Shown here: positions 7,330 to 15,975 of the stretch, piece by piece
Numbering within the stretch: position 1 is the first letter of the stretch
Layout: the number at the start of each line of letters is the position of its first letter
Assembly: GCA_016705235.1 (NCBI GenBank)
Contig: JADIYP010000001.1
Coordinates: 620,001-684,000, forward strand
DNA length: 64,000 nucleotides
Direction of reading: 5' to 3'
From: Candidatus Leptovillus affinis
GTDB lineage: Bacteria; Chloroflexota; Anaerolineae; Promineifilales; Promineifilaceae
Translations under genes and position numbers: made by a program
Notes under the pieces: generated by a model
Seen by the model: the letters and a program-made list of their open reading frames with translations, nothing else
Databases searched by the model: none
What the model was told of the DNA's origin: nothing

Positions 7330-9744
7330 TTGACACTGGAACGGGTGACGCTGCTCACGGCCGTATGCCTGACCATCGTAACGGCCGTGTTGTTTGGGTG
7401 GCTGCTGCGCCGGCGAACGGCCGTTTCCCCGCCGTCGCACCCCCCGGACACTCGCTGGCTTCGCTTGGTGGTAGGGCTGGTTTTTGCGGCTTACGGCCAA
7501 TACCTGCTCACGCAGTCCGAAGCGGCGTTTGGGCCATTTGCCTGGGCGCAGGTGTTAAACAATCGCCTGCGCTTTGATCTGGTCAATCTGGACAATGTGG
7601 TGGTGGGTGTGCCGCTGCTGCTGTGGGGAGCGGTGATGTTTGCCGGGGCGGCGCGATTCGCCCCCTGGGAAAAGGCTGACGAACGGCCGTTATCCTGGGC
7701 GGCCTGGTCTGGTGGGCTGGCGGCGGAATGGGTAACGGCCGTCTTTTTGTTGGGGGCAACGGCCGTGCTGCTGTTGGGGCAGGATAAAGGCTGGCTGCCG
7801 GTGGGTTTGTGGCTGGCGGCGCTGCTGCTTCTAACCCACCAATTCTGGCTCCACGACCGACAAACTGGGCGAGATATCTCTTTGCGCCTGGAACGGGCCG
7901 ACAAAATGTGGCTGCTGCTCCTGCTGTTGATTGGCATTCTCATCGGGACGGCGTTTTTGCAAGACATACCGGCGCGCATGATCGGCGATGAAGGTTCTTT
8001 TTGGGAAGCGGCGCGGGCCATTGTCGGCGGCCAGCACAAACCGTCGTTGTTCGATTTGGGTGTGTACACTTTTCCGATGGCCGGGACTTATTGGCAGGCG
8101 CTGGTTTTGCGATTGTTTGGCCTGAATGTATGGAGCTGGCGGTTTGCCTCCGTGCTGGCGGGCGTGCTGGCTGTTGTGCCGTTGTATGTGTTGGGGCGCG
8201 AATGGTTTGGCCGGAAAACGGCCGTCATCGCCGGCCTCGTCATGCTGGTCAACCCGTATTTCCTGGCTTTTGCCCGACTGGGCTACAACAATTCGCAGGC
8301 GCTGCTGCCGGTAACGCTGGCGCTGGCCATGGCTTCATTGGGGATCCGACGGTCGAGTTTGTTTTATTTTTGGTTGGCCGGATTGGCGGCCGGTTTGGGA
8401 TTTTACACCTACACCGCCGCCCGCCTGGGTGTGATTCTGCTGCTGCTGTTGGGGCTGCTTTTGTGGGCGCGGCGCGAACTTTCCTGGCGGCGTGGCCTGC
8501 TCCTTTTGGCGGTGATGGGCGCGGCGTGGGCTGTGGTTGTGCTGCCATATTGGCTGTTTGGCGCGACCAACCCCCACAAGGCGGAGCCGTACAAATTTTG
8601 GGAAAGCCTGTTTTTTAATGTGTTTTACGGCCGTGCCTTTTTCAGCGATGACGAGTTGTTCCGATTTGCCGGGCCGCTGCGCATTGGGTATCAGGAATTA
8701 TTTTTTCAGCCGTTCGTTTATTTCAAGCTGCTGCTGCGCGGCGTAGTGCGGTCGTTGTTGGTGTTTAATTCGCCTTTTTTTGGCGGCGAAGAGCATTTTG
8801 TGGCAACGGGTTTGTCTGGGGGGATGCTGCCGGGGACATTTTTGGTTTTGGGCGGCGCGCTGGCAGTGCGGGGATGGCGGCGGCTGCGATTTGCCATTTT
8901 GCTGCTGTGGTTTGTGGCCGGGCTTTTGTTTTTAAGCGTCGCCAACACCTTGCCGCCACGGCAAACACACCTGGTGGCGTTGATTCCGGTTGCCGCTTTG
9001 TTTACGGCCGTGGGTCTTGTGGCGTTTACGGCCGTGTTGGCCGAATCGTTGGCCTATAATTTTGCGGCGGCCAGGCAAACCTGGTGGCGGCGCGGCGTAT
9101 TGGCGCTGTGCGTCGCCGGTCTGGTTGTGGGTGGATTGGGCCACTATTTTGGCGGATTGGCCGCCAGGTACCCGGCCAATTTTGAACAGGCGGTGGCGTG
9201 GACGGCCGTGCGCCTGCAAACATCGCCGGACGTGAAGCTGGTGTATGTGGAAACCGCGCCGCAGCATCATGATGTGGCGTACATGCTGTGGGCCAAAATG
9301 ATCCCGCTGCTGTATGAAAATATTTCCAGCACGGCCGTTTTGGCCGGGGAAACGGCTCCATTGGACCAGGAACAGGTCCTGGTTTTTATTCCCGCAGAGG
9401 AAGCGCCAGACGTGGTAACGGCCGTGGCCCAAATCGTGCCGAACGCCTGGCCGCCGGTCGCGCTGCCGGGCGGCTTCGTGGTGGGTAACACGCCGCTGCC
9501 GGCGGCGCCGGAACTGACCTGGCGCAGCGCGTGGCAGTCGGTTTGGGATTCACCGGCCAGGCCGATCGTGTTGGGTTTAGGACTGCTGCTGGGGCTGCTG
9601 CTCATCGGCTGGCTGCGGGAGGCGTGGCCGCTGCGCGCCGAAACTGGCGTGGGTGACCAAAAAGCCGATGTGGACGAGGGACAGTCTCGTAACCACATCG
9701 GCTTTGATCGGGAGATAGAAGCGAAGCGGCGGCCGGAGGAGTGA
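7330..9744 (+). CDS. Polytopic membrane glycosyltransferase, GT39/ArnT-like
   Basis: About 804 residues. Many hydrophobic segments span residues 5-600, with the GT-C style extracytoplasmic loop motif MIGDEGSFWEAARAI carrying acidic residues (D/E) expected at the active site, and a membrane segment near the C-terminus (VLGLGLLLGLLLIGWL). It starts 1 bp after the previous stop, either at TTG 7330 or GTG 7345; no clear ribosome-binding site decides between them, consistent with translational coupling. It ends 3 bp from the convergent YhaM-like gene. Notably dense in ACGGCCGT octamers (positions about 7355, 7380, 7415, 7682, 7735, 7760, 8217 and more), giving repeated Thr-Ala-Val tripeptides. Confidence 0.75.
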   Translation: MTLERVTLLTAVCLTIVTAVLFGWLLRRRTAVSPPSHPPDTRWLRLVVGLVFAAYGQYLLTQSEAAFGPFAWAQVLNNRLRFDLVNLDNVVVGVPLLLWGAVMFAGAARFAPWEKADERPLSWAAWSGGLAAEWVTAVFLLGATAVLLLGQDKGWLPVGLWLAALLLLTHQFWLHDRQTGRDISLRLERADKMWLLLLLLIGILIGTAFLQDIPARMIGDEGSFWEAARAIVGGQHKPSLFDLGVYTFPMAGTYWQALVLRLFGLNVWSWRFASVLAGVLAVVPLYVLGREWFGRKTAVIAGLVMLVNPYFLAFARLGYNNSQALLPVTLALAMASLGIRRSSLFYFWLAGLAAGLGFYTYTAARLGVILLLLLGLLLWARRELSWRRGLLLLAVMGAAWAVVVLPYWLFGATNPHKAEPYKFWESLFFNVFYGRAFFSDDELFRFAGPLRIGYQELFFQPFVYFKLLLRGVVRSLLVFNSPFFGGEEHFVATGLSGGMLPGTFLVLGGALAVRGWRRLRFAILLLWFVAGLLFLSVANTLPPRQTHLVALIPVAALFTAVGLVAFTAVLAESLAYNFAAARQTWWRRGVLALCVAGLVVGGLGHYFGGLAARYPANFEQAVAWTAVRLQTSPDVKLVYVETAPQHHDVAYMLWAKMIPLLYENISSTAVLAGETAPLDQEQVLVFIPAEEAPDVVTAVAQIVPNAWPPVALPGGFVVGNTPLPAAPELTWRSAWQSVWDSPARPIVLGLGLLLGLLLIGWLREAWPLRAETGVGDQKADVDEGQSRNHIGFDREIEAKRRPEE

Positions 9745-9747
9745 GAA

Positions 9748-10695
9748 CTAGCGAGGAGACGGCCGTTTTAACTCCGTTCTGAACATTGGGCTGGGTTTTA
9801 CCGTCCAACCGTCGGCGTCGGTGTCGGTGGCGGCGTGTTCCAGAAAACCTTGTACGCGGCTGTCCAGCAGGTCTATTTGGTGCAGCAGCATGGCTTCCAA
9901 CGTTTTGGGCACGACGGGCGATCCCCATTCCAGGTTGCCATGATGGGAAGCGACGAGGTGTACAAGTTGGCGCAAATCGTCTGGCGGGACGGTGCCGAGT
10001 TCGGCGGCGGCCGTTTCGATCATAACAATGGCGCGTACGATGTGGCCGATGAGACGGCCGTCTTCGGTAAACGCGAAGGAGTTGTCGGTGTCATATTCCA
10101 GCGGTTTGCCCATATCGTGCAGCAAGACGCCGGTCAGCAGGAGGCTGCGGTTAACCAGTGGATAGTGTCCGGCCATAAAACTGGCGATGGCCGCCATGCT
10201 GAGAGTGTGCTCCAGCAGTCCGCCGATGGTGGCGTGGTGCATATTGCGAGCGGCCGGGGCGTGGGTAAACTGCGGCAAAAATGTCTCATTCAGCAGCAAG
10301 TGGCTGGCCAGCCCTTGCCAGGGTTCGGCTAATTGTTGAACGATCTGCCGCAGTTCCAGAACCATTTCTTCGATAGGCCGGCTGCTAAAGGGCAAAAAGT
10401 CAGCCAGATCGTGCGCATAGCTGGGGTTGAGGTCGGTGGCGTTAATTTGCAGCGCATCTTTATACAGATTGACGCGACCGCTGACCAGGACAACTTGCCC
10501 GGGACGTGTGTATTCCAGCACAGACGCCGGGATGTCCCAAAACACACCCGACAGGGTTCCGGTTTTGTCGCGCAGGGTGAAGAGGATGAAGGGACGGCCG
10601 TCTTTGGTAGTGCGTTCGGCTACTTCTTGCAGCAAAAAGGGTTCATTAATAATTTCGGTTTTTGGAGTTAAATCCACGATGTAAGTAGACTTCAC
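9748..10695 (-). CDS. yhaM: YhaM-like 3'-5' exoribonuclease (OB fold plus HD domain)
   Basis: 315 residues with the YhaM/CBF1 layout: an OB-fold nucleic-acid-binding part (about residues 15-90, with TLRDKTGTLSGVFWD) and an HD metal hydrolase domain (about 150-300) with LLEHTLSMA, LLHDMGKPLEYD and VASHHG supplying the metal-binding His/Asp residues. Members trim 3' ends of RNA, and some also act on ssDNA. The start is GTG 10695, preceded by AAGGGGG about 5 nt away. A TACAAT -10 box lies at plus 10727-10732. It is convergent with the glycosyltransferase operon with only 3 bp between, and no terminator is visible. Confidence 0.85.
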   Translation of the reverse strand: MKSTYIVDLTPKTEIINEPFLLQEVAERTTKDGRPFILFTLRDKTGTLSGVFWDIPASVLEYTRPGQVVLVSGRVNLYKDALQINATDLNPSYAHDLADFLPFSSRPIEEMVLELRQIVQQLAEPWQGLASHLLLNETFLPQFTHAPAARNMHHATIGGLLEHTLSMAAIASFMAGHYPLVNRSLLLTGVLLHDMGKPLEYDTDNSFAFTEDGRLIGHIVRAIVMIETAAAELGTVPPDDLRQLVHLVASHHGNLEWGSPVVPKTLEAMLLHQIDLLDSRVQGFLEHAATDTDADGWTVKPSPMFRTELKRPSPR

Positions 10696-10807
10696 AGTAC
10701 CCCCTTATGAGTTCAGGTATGAGCGGATTGTAAGGTGATTTTGGGAATCTGCCCAGGTGACTTAGAATTTTACCAATGGAATTTAAGGCCAAAGGGCAAA
10801 GGCGAAA

Positions 10808-11398
10808 ATGGCAATGAAAAAAATGATCATCGGTATATCTGGCGCGAGTGGGGTAATTTATGGCATTCGCCTGCTGTCGGTTTTGCGGGATTTGCCAGAC
10901 GTAGAAACCCATTTGGTGGTCAGCCGCGCCGGGGCCATTACGATAGGTTTGGAAACTGAGTACACGTTAGAGCAAGTGACCACATTAGCGGATGTGACGT
11001 ATCGCGAGCAGGATATCGCCGCCCGCATTTCTTCCGGATCCTTCAAGACAGACGGCATGATTGTGATCCCATGTTCGATGAAGACGCTGGCCGGGATTGC
11101 CCAATCGTTTAGCGACAATTTACTGCTGCGCGCGGCCGATGTTGTCTTGAAAGATCGACGCCGGTTGATTTTGGTGGCGCGGGAAACGCCGCTGCATTTG
11201 GGACATTTGCGTTTGATGACCCAGCTTACAGAAATGGGGGCCATCATCGCGCCGCCGATGCCCGCTTTTTATCACAACCCGCAAACACTGGACGACATCA
11301 TCAACCAGACTGTGAATCGGGTGTGTGATTTGGCGGAGATAGACCTGCCGCAGGATTTGTTTTCGCGGTGGGATGGCGGGCAGGCCAGCCGTGGCTGA
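10808..11398 (+). CDS. ubiX: Flavin prenyltransferase UbiX
   Basis: 196 residues with the family N-terminus IIGISGASGVIYGIRLL (FMN-binding Rossmann-like), IPCSMKTLAGIAQSFSDNLLLRAADVVLK, and RRLILVARETPLH followed by the MPAFYHNPQTLDDIINQTVNR tail. UbiX prenylates FMN with dimethylallyl phosphate to make the cofactor of UbiD-type decarboxylases. No ubiD is in the window. ATG 10808 and ATG 10814 are both possible; the purine run AAAGG upstream fits 10808. The 3' end overlaps the next gene by 26 bp, so the two are probably coupled. Confidence 0.93.
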   Translation: MAMKKMIIGISGASGVIYGIRLLSVLRDLPDVETHLVVSRAGAITIGLETEYTLEQVTTLADVTYREQDIAARISSGSFKTDGMIVIPCSMKTLAGIAQSFSDNLLLRAADVVLKDRRRLILVARETPLHLGHLRLMTQLTEMGAIIAPPMPAFYHNPQTLDDIINQTVNRVCDLAEIDLPQDLFSRWDGGQASRG

Positions 11399-11840
11399 GG
11401 GCGCGCGCCAGGCGGCGCTGGCTTATTTACAGACCCATCAGGTGATGACGCTGGCGACGGTGGGCGAGGAAGGGGTGTGGGCCACGGCCGTTTTCTATGC
11501 CAGCCAGGAATTCGACCTTTACTTTTTATCGGCCGGGCATACGCGACACGCGCAAAATTTTCATTACCAGCCGCATATTGCGGCCGCCATTCAGGAAGAT
11601 TATAAGGATTGGCCGGCTATCAAAGGGATTCAACTCGAAGGAAAAGTAGCCCAGTTAGACGGAGCCGAGTTGGAGGCTGCCTTGTCTTTATACCGGGCAA
11701 AATATCCGTTTTTGGCCCAAGACGCGCCCCAAATTCAGGCGGCACTCACGAAAGTAAACTGGTATCGGCTGCGGCCGACGCGACTCTATTTTATTGATAA
11801 CGGCCGTGGCCTGGGCCACCGTGACGTAGTTGATTTGTGA
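11373..11840 (+). CDS. Pyridoxamine 5'-phosphate oxidase-like (split-barrel, FMN/F420-type) protein
   Basis: 155 residues resembling the split-barrel flavin-binding superfamily: a short helix, then MTLATVGEEGVWATAVFYA, DLYFLSAGHTRHAQNF, IQLEGKVAQLD and a C-terminal WYRLRPTRLYFIDNG strand. These small proteins bind FMN, F420 or haem, and the substrate is not predictable from sequence. It overlaps ubiX by 26 bp, so a flavin-related pairing is plausible but is inference. It is convergent with the NYN-domain gene, whose stop is only about 10 bp away. Confidence 0.7.
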   Translation: MAGRPAVAEGARQAALAYLQTHQVMTLATVGEEGVWATAVFYASQEFDLYFLSAGHTRHAQNFHYQPHIAAAIQEDYKDWPAIKGIQLEGKVAQLDGAELEAALSLYRAKYPFLAQDAPQIQAALTKVNWYRLRPTRLYFIDNGRGLGHRDVVDL

Positions 11841-11849
11841 AAACGGCCG

Positions 11850-13031
11850 TTACTCGCCCATCCACTTCTTCATTACCATTTCCAGGTACGCGGTATATTT
11901 AACCGAGTCATACAGCGCCAGCGCCGCTTCCGTCAGGTCGAAGGGTTCGGGCAGCTCTAAAATTTGGCGCAAGTAGGTGGCGTCGCAGCGAACGACTGCT
12001 TCTTGAAAGCGTTTCGGTCCTTCCAGCATGAGCAACACCGGTGCGGTGGCCAGCGATTTCCCTTTGAGCGTACGAATAATTTGTCCCTGTCTGGCTACCA
12101 GCATGACCGCGTTGATCATGTTTTTGGAGATCTCTTTGCCATCAGCGTTGTATTGTTGGGCCATCATGTCGATGACCTGCCGCCACCGAAGCTGCCCTTC
12201 TTCATCCAAAGTTTGAATAAGGTCTTTGAGAATCACCAGCCGGTCGGCGGCGGGGATGATGCGGAAGCGCAGTTTTTTGAGGCCGCTGCGATATTGTTCG
12301 TGGAGCACGGCCGTTTCCGTTTCCACAATAAGGCGGCGGATATAGGTCGTGGTGTCCTCGCGCTCAATGATCACCAACTGTGGGTAGCGAGCTAAAAACT
12401 TGCTAAAACTCCCGTTGCCAAAGTGCGTCTGGCTAAACGCTCCTTTGCTTAATTCCACCATGCGCTGCTTCAAAACGCTGGCCCGGACGCGTTCGGTATC
12501 GTCGTCCAGCAGGTCCTCCAGCGCCCTCGCCAGCAAACCATCTACCTCGTCGTCGGTTAAACCCGGCGTTGGCAGCAGGTCTTCGTAGAAAAGATACTCA
12601 TCGCACAGACCAACAAAACTTCGGCTGGCCGTATGTTTTACGCCGACGCCTACAACGCGTTTGCCTCGTTTGCGCAGCGACTGCACCAGCGGGGTAAAAT
12701 CACGGTCGCCGGTCATGAGGACATAGGTGCTGTATTGATGACCATCGATCAGGGTGTCCATGGTATCAACGACAATCTGCATATCGGCCAGATTTTTACT
12801 GAAATTGTTGATGCGCACGGTCGATTGCGTTGTGAAGCCGGCGGTCGTCAACTGCTCTAGCAGCTTTTGATCTTGCCGCCAGTCGCCATATGAACGACGC
12901 AGAACGACACGGCCGTTTGTCATTTCCCGAACTTTATCCAACACCAGATTGATGTCGAAATTGATATTGGCTTGCTTGGCGCCTATAACTAGATTGTCTA
13001 AATCCAGAAAAATGGCGACATCATTACTCAT
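11850..13031 (-). CDS. NYN-domain (LabA/DUF88-like) putative RNase with C-terminal winged-helix region
   Basis: About 393 residues. The N-terminus has the NYN/PIN-like nuclease fold: VAIFLDLDNLV (catalytic Asp), DMQIVVDTMD and YVLMTGDRDFTPLVQSLRKRGKRVVGVGV with conserved Asp residues at the active site. The C-terminal half (about 180-390) is helical, with two segments resembling OST-HTH/LOTUS modules (for example LKQRMVELSKGAFSQTHFG). I prefer ATG 13031 (MSNDVAIF) because GGAG lies 8 nt upstream; 13043 is an in-frame alternative. The upstream region holds two 16-bp palindromes of parS/Noc type. Confidence 0.8.
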   Translation of the reverse strand: MSNDVAIFLDLDNLVIGAKQANINFDINLVLDKVREMTNGRVVLRRSYGDWRQDQKLLEQLTTAGFTTQSTVRINNFSKNLADMQIVVDTMDTLIDGHQYSTYVLMTGDRDFTPLVQSLRKRGKRVVGVGVKHTASRSFVGLCDEYLFYEDLLPTPGLTDDEVDGLLARALEDLLDDDTERVRASVLKQRMVELSKGAFSQTHFGNGSFSKFLARYPQLVIIEREDTTTYIRRLIVETETAVLHEQYRSGLKKLRFRIIPAADRLVILKDLIQTLDEEGQLRWRQVIDMMAQQYNADGKEISKNMINAVMLVARQGQIIRTLKGKSLATAPVLLMLEGPKRFQEAVVRCDATYLRQILELPEPFDLTEAALALYDSVKYTAYLEMVMKKWMGE

Positions 13032-13072
13032 GCTCCGCTCCAAAATAATCTTAACTTCTGCTTCTTGCCGCT

Positions 13073-13123
13073 TGTTTCCCGGGAAACAATATCACAACCC
13101 CTCGCACTGTTTCCCGGGAAACA
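13073..13123. promoter_or_regulatory. Two identical 16-bp palindromes TGTTTCCCGGGAAACA (parS/Noc-site hybrid)
   Basis: Perfect 16-bp palindromes at 13073-13088 and 13108-13123, 35 bp apart centre to centre, in the divergent gap between the NYN gene and the one-TM protein. The outer bases match the bacterial parS consensus TGTTTCACGTGAAACA, and the inner CCCGGG matches the Bacillus Noc site ATTTCCCGGGAAAT. They are either ParB/Noc-family sites or an operator of the flanking genes. Confidence 0.7.
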
Positions 13124-13166
13124 GGAACGCTTGCTATTTACCTAAAGCATGTTACCATAACGTAAG

Positions 13167-13172
13167 TATAAT
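13167..13172 (+). promoter_or_regulatory. -10 box TATAAT for the one-TM protein gene
   Basis: TATAAT lies 34 bp before ATG 13206 and upstream of a strong AAGGAGGT (13193-13200). I do not see a clear -35 at the normal distance. Confidence 0.45.
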
Positions 13173-13205
13173 ATGTCAACCTGTTTTAAGCCAAGGAGGT
13201 CGGCA

Positions 13206-13907
13206 ATGGCTGAGAACGATAACGCACAAACAAGCAACGACAGTAACAACCCTTCAGAAAGCAGCAAAAAAAGAGGGTGGTTTTGGGACAGCAAACCCTG
13301 GCAGGCCTTTAAGACAGTAGCCATTATCTTTTCGTTTGCCATTAACATCGTCGTCGTCATCCTCTTGCTGGCCATTTTGCCCCTGGTACTGCCACTTGTC
13401 GATTCGGTAGTTAAGCCATTGGTTGGTGGGCTAAATGATAGCTTCGTTGATATGAGTGAGGCAACTATAACCCGCACCATTGAAGTCAGCGATAATTTGC
13501 CCATTTCTTTTACCCTGCCTCTGGATGCTGAAACGGTGGTGCGGGTCACGCAGCCTGTTCCCCTGAGCGGCATTCCGGCTACGTTTGTGCTGCCGGGCGG
13601 CGGCGGGCAAATTAATGGTCTGGTATCGCTTAATTTGCCGCAGGGCTTGGAGCTGCCTGTTGCCTTGAGCCTGGAGGTGCCGGTTGAGCAAACCATTCCG
13701 GTTAATCTGGCCGTTAGCGTTGAAATTCCCCTGAACGAGACAGAGCTTGGAAAACCGTTTAATACCCTGGTGGGCCTCTTCGCGCCGCTCGATCGCACGA
13801 TCAAACAATTACCGGATAGTAACCAGGAACTGTTTGACCGCGTGTTAGCGCCGCCGACCGCTACGCCATCTGGCGCCACGCCGGCCGCCGGATACCCCGG
13901 TCAATAG
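13206..13907 (+). CDS. Unrecognised single-pass membrane protein
   Basis: About 233 residues from ATG 13206, with a near-perfect AAGGAGGT ribosome-binding site 5 nt upstream. A Ser/Asn-rich polar N-terminus (about 25 residues) precedes one membrane segment (about 35-65, VAIIFSFAINIVVVILLLAI and beyond). The outer domain is rich in Val/Pro/Leu with repeated phrases around VPVEQTIPVNLAVSVEIPLNE and ends in a Pro/Thr/Ala tail. I do not recognise a family. It is followed 10 bp later by a methyltransferase gene, so it may be the first gene of that operon. Confidence 0.7.
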   Translation: MAENDNAQTSNDSNNPSESSKKRGWFWDSKPWQAFKTVAIIFSFAINIVVVILLLAILPLVLPLVDSVVKPLVGGLNDSFVDMSEATITRTIEVSDNLPISFTLPLDAETVVRVTQPVPLSGIPATFVLPGGGGQINGLVSLNLPQGLELPVALSLEVPVEQTIPVNLAVSVEIPLNETELGKPFNTLVGLFAPLDRTIKQLPDSNQELFDRVLAPPTATPSGATPAAGYPGQ

Positions 13908-13917
13908 TTGATAGCTT

Positions 13918-14814
13918 ATGTCTGATATCCCGCCAGTTTGTGATTATGAAGGTTCAGATTATCGATCCCGCTTTTGGGAAGGGCAGGGGCGTGATTACGA
14001 AGATCAGGTAGAGCGGATTGCTCTGCGCCGCCTGCTGCCGCCGACCGGCCGCACGCTCATTGAGATTGGCGCGGGATACGGCCGTTTGGCCGATGAGTAT
14101 CTTGGGTACGATACGGTTGTTCTGTTTGATTATTCGCGCTCGCTGCTGCGTGAAGCCCAGGCCCACCTGGGCGACGATCCCCGCTTTCGGTATGTCGCTG
14201 GAAATTGGTACAACATGCCTTTTGTGACCGGTTTATTTGCGGCGATGGTGCAAATCCGCACGTTGCACCATGCGGCCGATGCGCCGGCGCTGTTTGCCCA
14301 ATTGGCGCGCATTGCCAGCCCGGATGGCGTCTACGTTCTGGAGTTTGCCAGCAAGCGTAATTTGAAAGCGATTGCCCGGTATATGGCTAAACGCCAGGAT
14401 TGGTCGCCGTTTGCGTCAGAACCGGTGGAATTTGTCGAACTCAATTTTGATTTTCACCCACAGTGGATTCGGGATCGGCTGCAAGAAGCGGGTTTTCGAC
14501 CGGGACGAACACTGACAGTTTCCCATTTTCGCCTTGGGTTGTTAAAAAAATATATCCCAACCTCTTTGCTGGTAAAAATGGATGCCGGGGCGCAGTTGAC
14601 CGGTAATTGGTGGCAGCTTTCGCCCAGCGTATTTGTGCAAAGCCGCCACCCATCCTGGGGTGAACCGGCCAGACCTGGCACATTTTTTGCCTGCCCGACC
14701 TGCCAGACGCCGCTGGGTGAAGTGGAAAACGGCCGTCTTCCCTGCCCGAACCCCGCTTGCCATCATGTCTGGGGCGTCGAAAACGGCCTCTACGACTTTA
14801 AAGAACCGTTGTGA
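13918..14814 (+). CDS. Class I SAM-dependent methyltransferase with C-terminal zinc-ribbon-like tail
   Basis: 298 residues. Residues about 35-150 are a class I methyltransferase fold: motif I LIEIGAGYGRLADEY, motif II VVLFDYSRSLL and motif IV region AAMVQIRTLHHAAD. The C-terminus has paired metal-ligand motifs CPTCQTPLGE and LPCPNPACHHVWG, which look like a small zinc ribbon, in the style of RlmA or UbiE-like proteins bearing Trm112-type tails. Substrate unknown. It lies between the membrane protein gene and dam, with short gaps of about 10 and 7 bp. Confidence 0.82.
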   Translation: MSDIPPVCDYEGSDYRSRFWEGQGRDYEDQVERIALRRLLPPTGRTLIEIGAGYGRLADEYLGYDTVVLFDYSRSLLREAQAHLGDDPRFRYVAGNWYNMPFVTGLFAAMVQIRTLHHAADAPALFAQLARIASPDGVYVLEFASKRNLKAIARYMAKRQDWSPFASEPVEFVELNFDFHPQWIRDRLQEAGFRPGRTLTVSHFRLGLLKKYIPTSLLVKMDAGAQLTGNWWQLSPSVFVQSRHPSWGEPARPGTFFACPTCQTPLGEVENGRLPCPNPACHHVWGVENGLYDFKEPL

Positions 14815-14821
14815 GTGGGTC

Positions 14822-15661
14822 ATGACGGCCGTTTCCTCTCCATTACGCCGTGCTGTGCTGCCTTTTCTTAAGTGGGCCGGTGGTAAACAGCGGCTTATTG
14901 GCCAGTACCAGCCTTATTTCCCGCCGCTGGAAACCATCAACCATTACTACGAGCCGTTCATCGGCAGTGCGGCCGTCTTTTTTCATTGGCAGCCGCGCCC
15001 CGCTACTCTGGCCGACCGCAACGAGAAGCTGATTGAGGTGTACCGGTTGGTGCAGCAGGATGTAACGGCCGTTATCGCCGCCCTCCAACCGCACCTCAAC
15101 GACCCCGATTATTTCTACCAGATTCGCGCCCAAGACCCCGATTTATTAACCCCGGTCGAGCGGGCTGCCCGCCTGATTTACCTCAACAAGACTTGTTACA
15201 ACGGGTTATACCGCGAGAACAGCCTGGGCGAATTTAACGTGCCTTTTGGCCGCTACAAACGGCCAAAAATTTGCGACGTGGATCGCCTGTGCGCGGCTTC
15301 AGCGGCTTTGCGCGGCGTGCAGTTGGTGGCTGATGATTTTGCGGTGGTGGTGGATACGGCCGTATCTGGCGACTTCATCTACTTCGACCCGCCTTACGCG
15401 CCGCTAACCGCTACCAGCAGCTTCACCAGCTACCACAAGCATGGCTTCACCGCCGCCGATCAGCGCCGGTTGGCCCAAACTATTGCCGATCTGACGACGC
15501 GCGGCTGTAAAGTTATGTTAAGTAATTCCAGTGCCCCTCTGATTTACGAGTTGTACGACCACCAACCCTATCGTCTCATCGACATCCAGGCCCGCCGCGC
15601 CATCAACAGCAAAGGCAACGGCCGTGGCCCGGTCAAAGAACTGCTCATCCTCAACTACTAG
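14822..15661 (+). CDS. dam: Solitary DNA adenine methylase (Dam/D12 class)
   Basis: 279 residues from ATG 14822. The AdoMet motif FLKWAGGK is at residues 15-22, followed by YYEPFIGSAAVFF, LIYLNKTCYNGLYREN and the catalytic DPPY at 189-192. This order is the D12 (alpha) N6-adenine class, whose best-known target is GATC; GATC here is inference. No restriction enzyme gene is adjacent, so it is a solitary methylase. A longer upstream frame overlaps the preceding gene and is rejected. The stop codon TAG is the last three bases of the CTAG that begins the REP/BIME-like repeat at 15658, so the element abuts the coding end exactly. Confidence 0.92.
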   Translation: MTAVSSPLRRAVLPFLKWAGGKQRLIGQYQPYFPPLETINHYYEPFIGSAAVFFHWQPRPATLADRNEKLIEVYRLVQQDVTAVIAALQPHLNDPDYFYQIRAQDPDLLTPVERAARLIYLNKTCYNGLYRENSLGEFNVPFGRYKRPKICDVDRLCAASAALRGVQLVADDFAVVVDTAVSGDFIYFDPPYAPLTATSSFTSYHKHGFTAADQRRLAQTIADLTTRGCKVMLSNSSAPLIYELYDHQPYRLIDIQARRAINSKGNGRGPVKELLILNY

Positions 15662-15765
15662 CAGTCTGTCGGAATAGACCCGTAGCCGCGGTTTCTTACC
15701 GCGTCTTCCAGAGGCGGGGTAAGGATACCTCGGCTACAAAAAGAGGTTCTCCGACAAACTGCTAG
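15658..15765. repeat. REP/BIME-like element, copy 1 (108 bp, CTAG ends)
   Basis: It begins and ends with CTAG and has imperfect terminal inverted repeats (CTAGCAGTCTGTCGGA against CTAGCAGTTTGTCGGA read inward). Inside are two head-to-head hairpins, each starting with GTAG: GTAGCCGCGGTTTCTTACCG and, on the other strand, GTAGCCGAGGTATCCTTACC. The GTAG foot is the hallmark of REP sequences. The same element in inverted orientation is at 19173-19281. The rest of the gap to 15975 shows nothing else that I can name. Confidence 0.85.
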
Positions 15766-15975
15766 CCCTATAAATCCATGATCCGATGTGGCAAAGGAAA
15801 GGCTCGCAAACCGGAACTCTTTCCGGCCCTCGTCGCGTTGCGCCACGAACCTGTTTTCATTTATTGGCTGGTGGTAACACCGGCGAAACCAGATAAAATT
15901 CTTGAGACAAAACGAGCGCGATAATATTATGTAAACATTTAACGGTAAGCGCTCACGCAAATTCAGGAGGGGAAT

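Noticed and set aside
14822..15661. Restriction-modification system around dam
   Set aside because: No endonuclease or specificity gene is adjacent; neighbours are a methyltransferase of another type and a lipoprotein.
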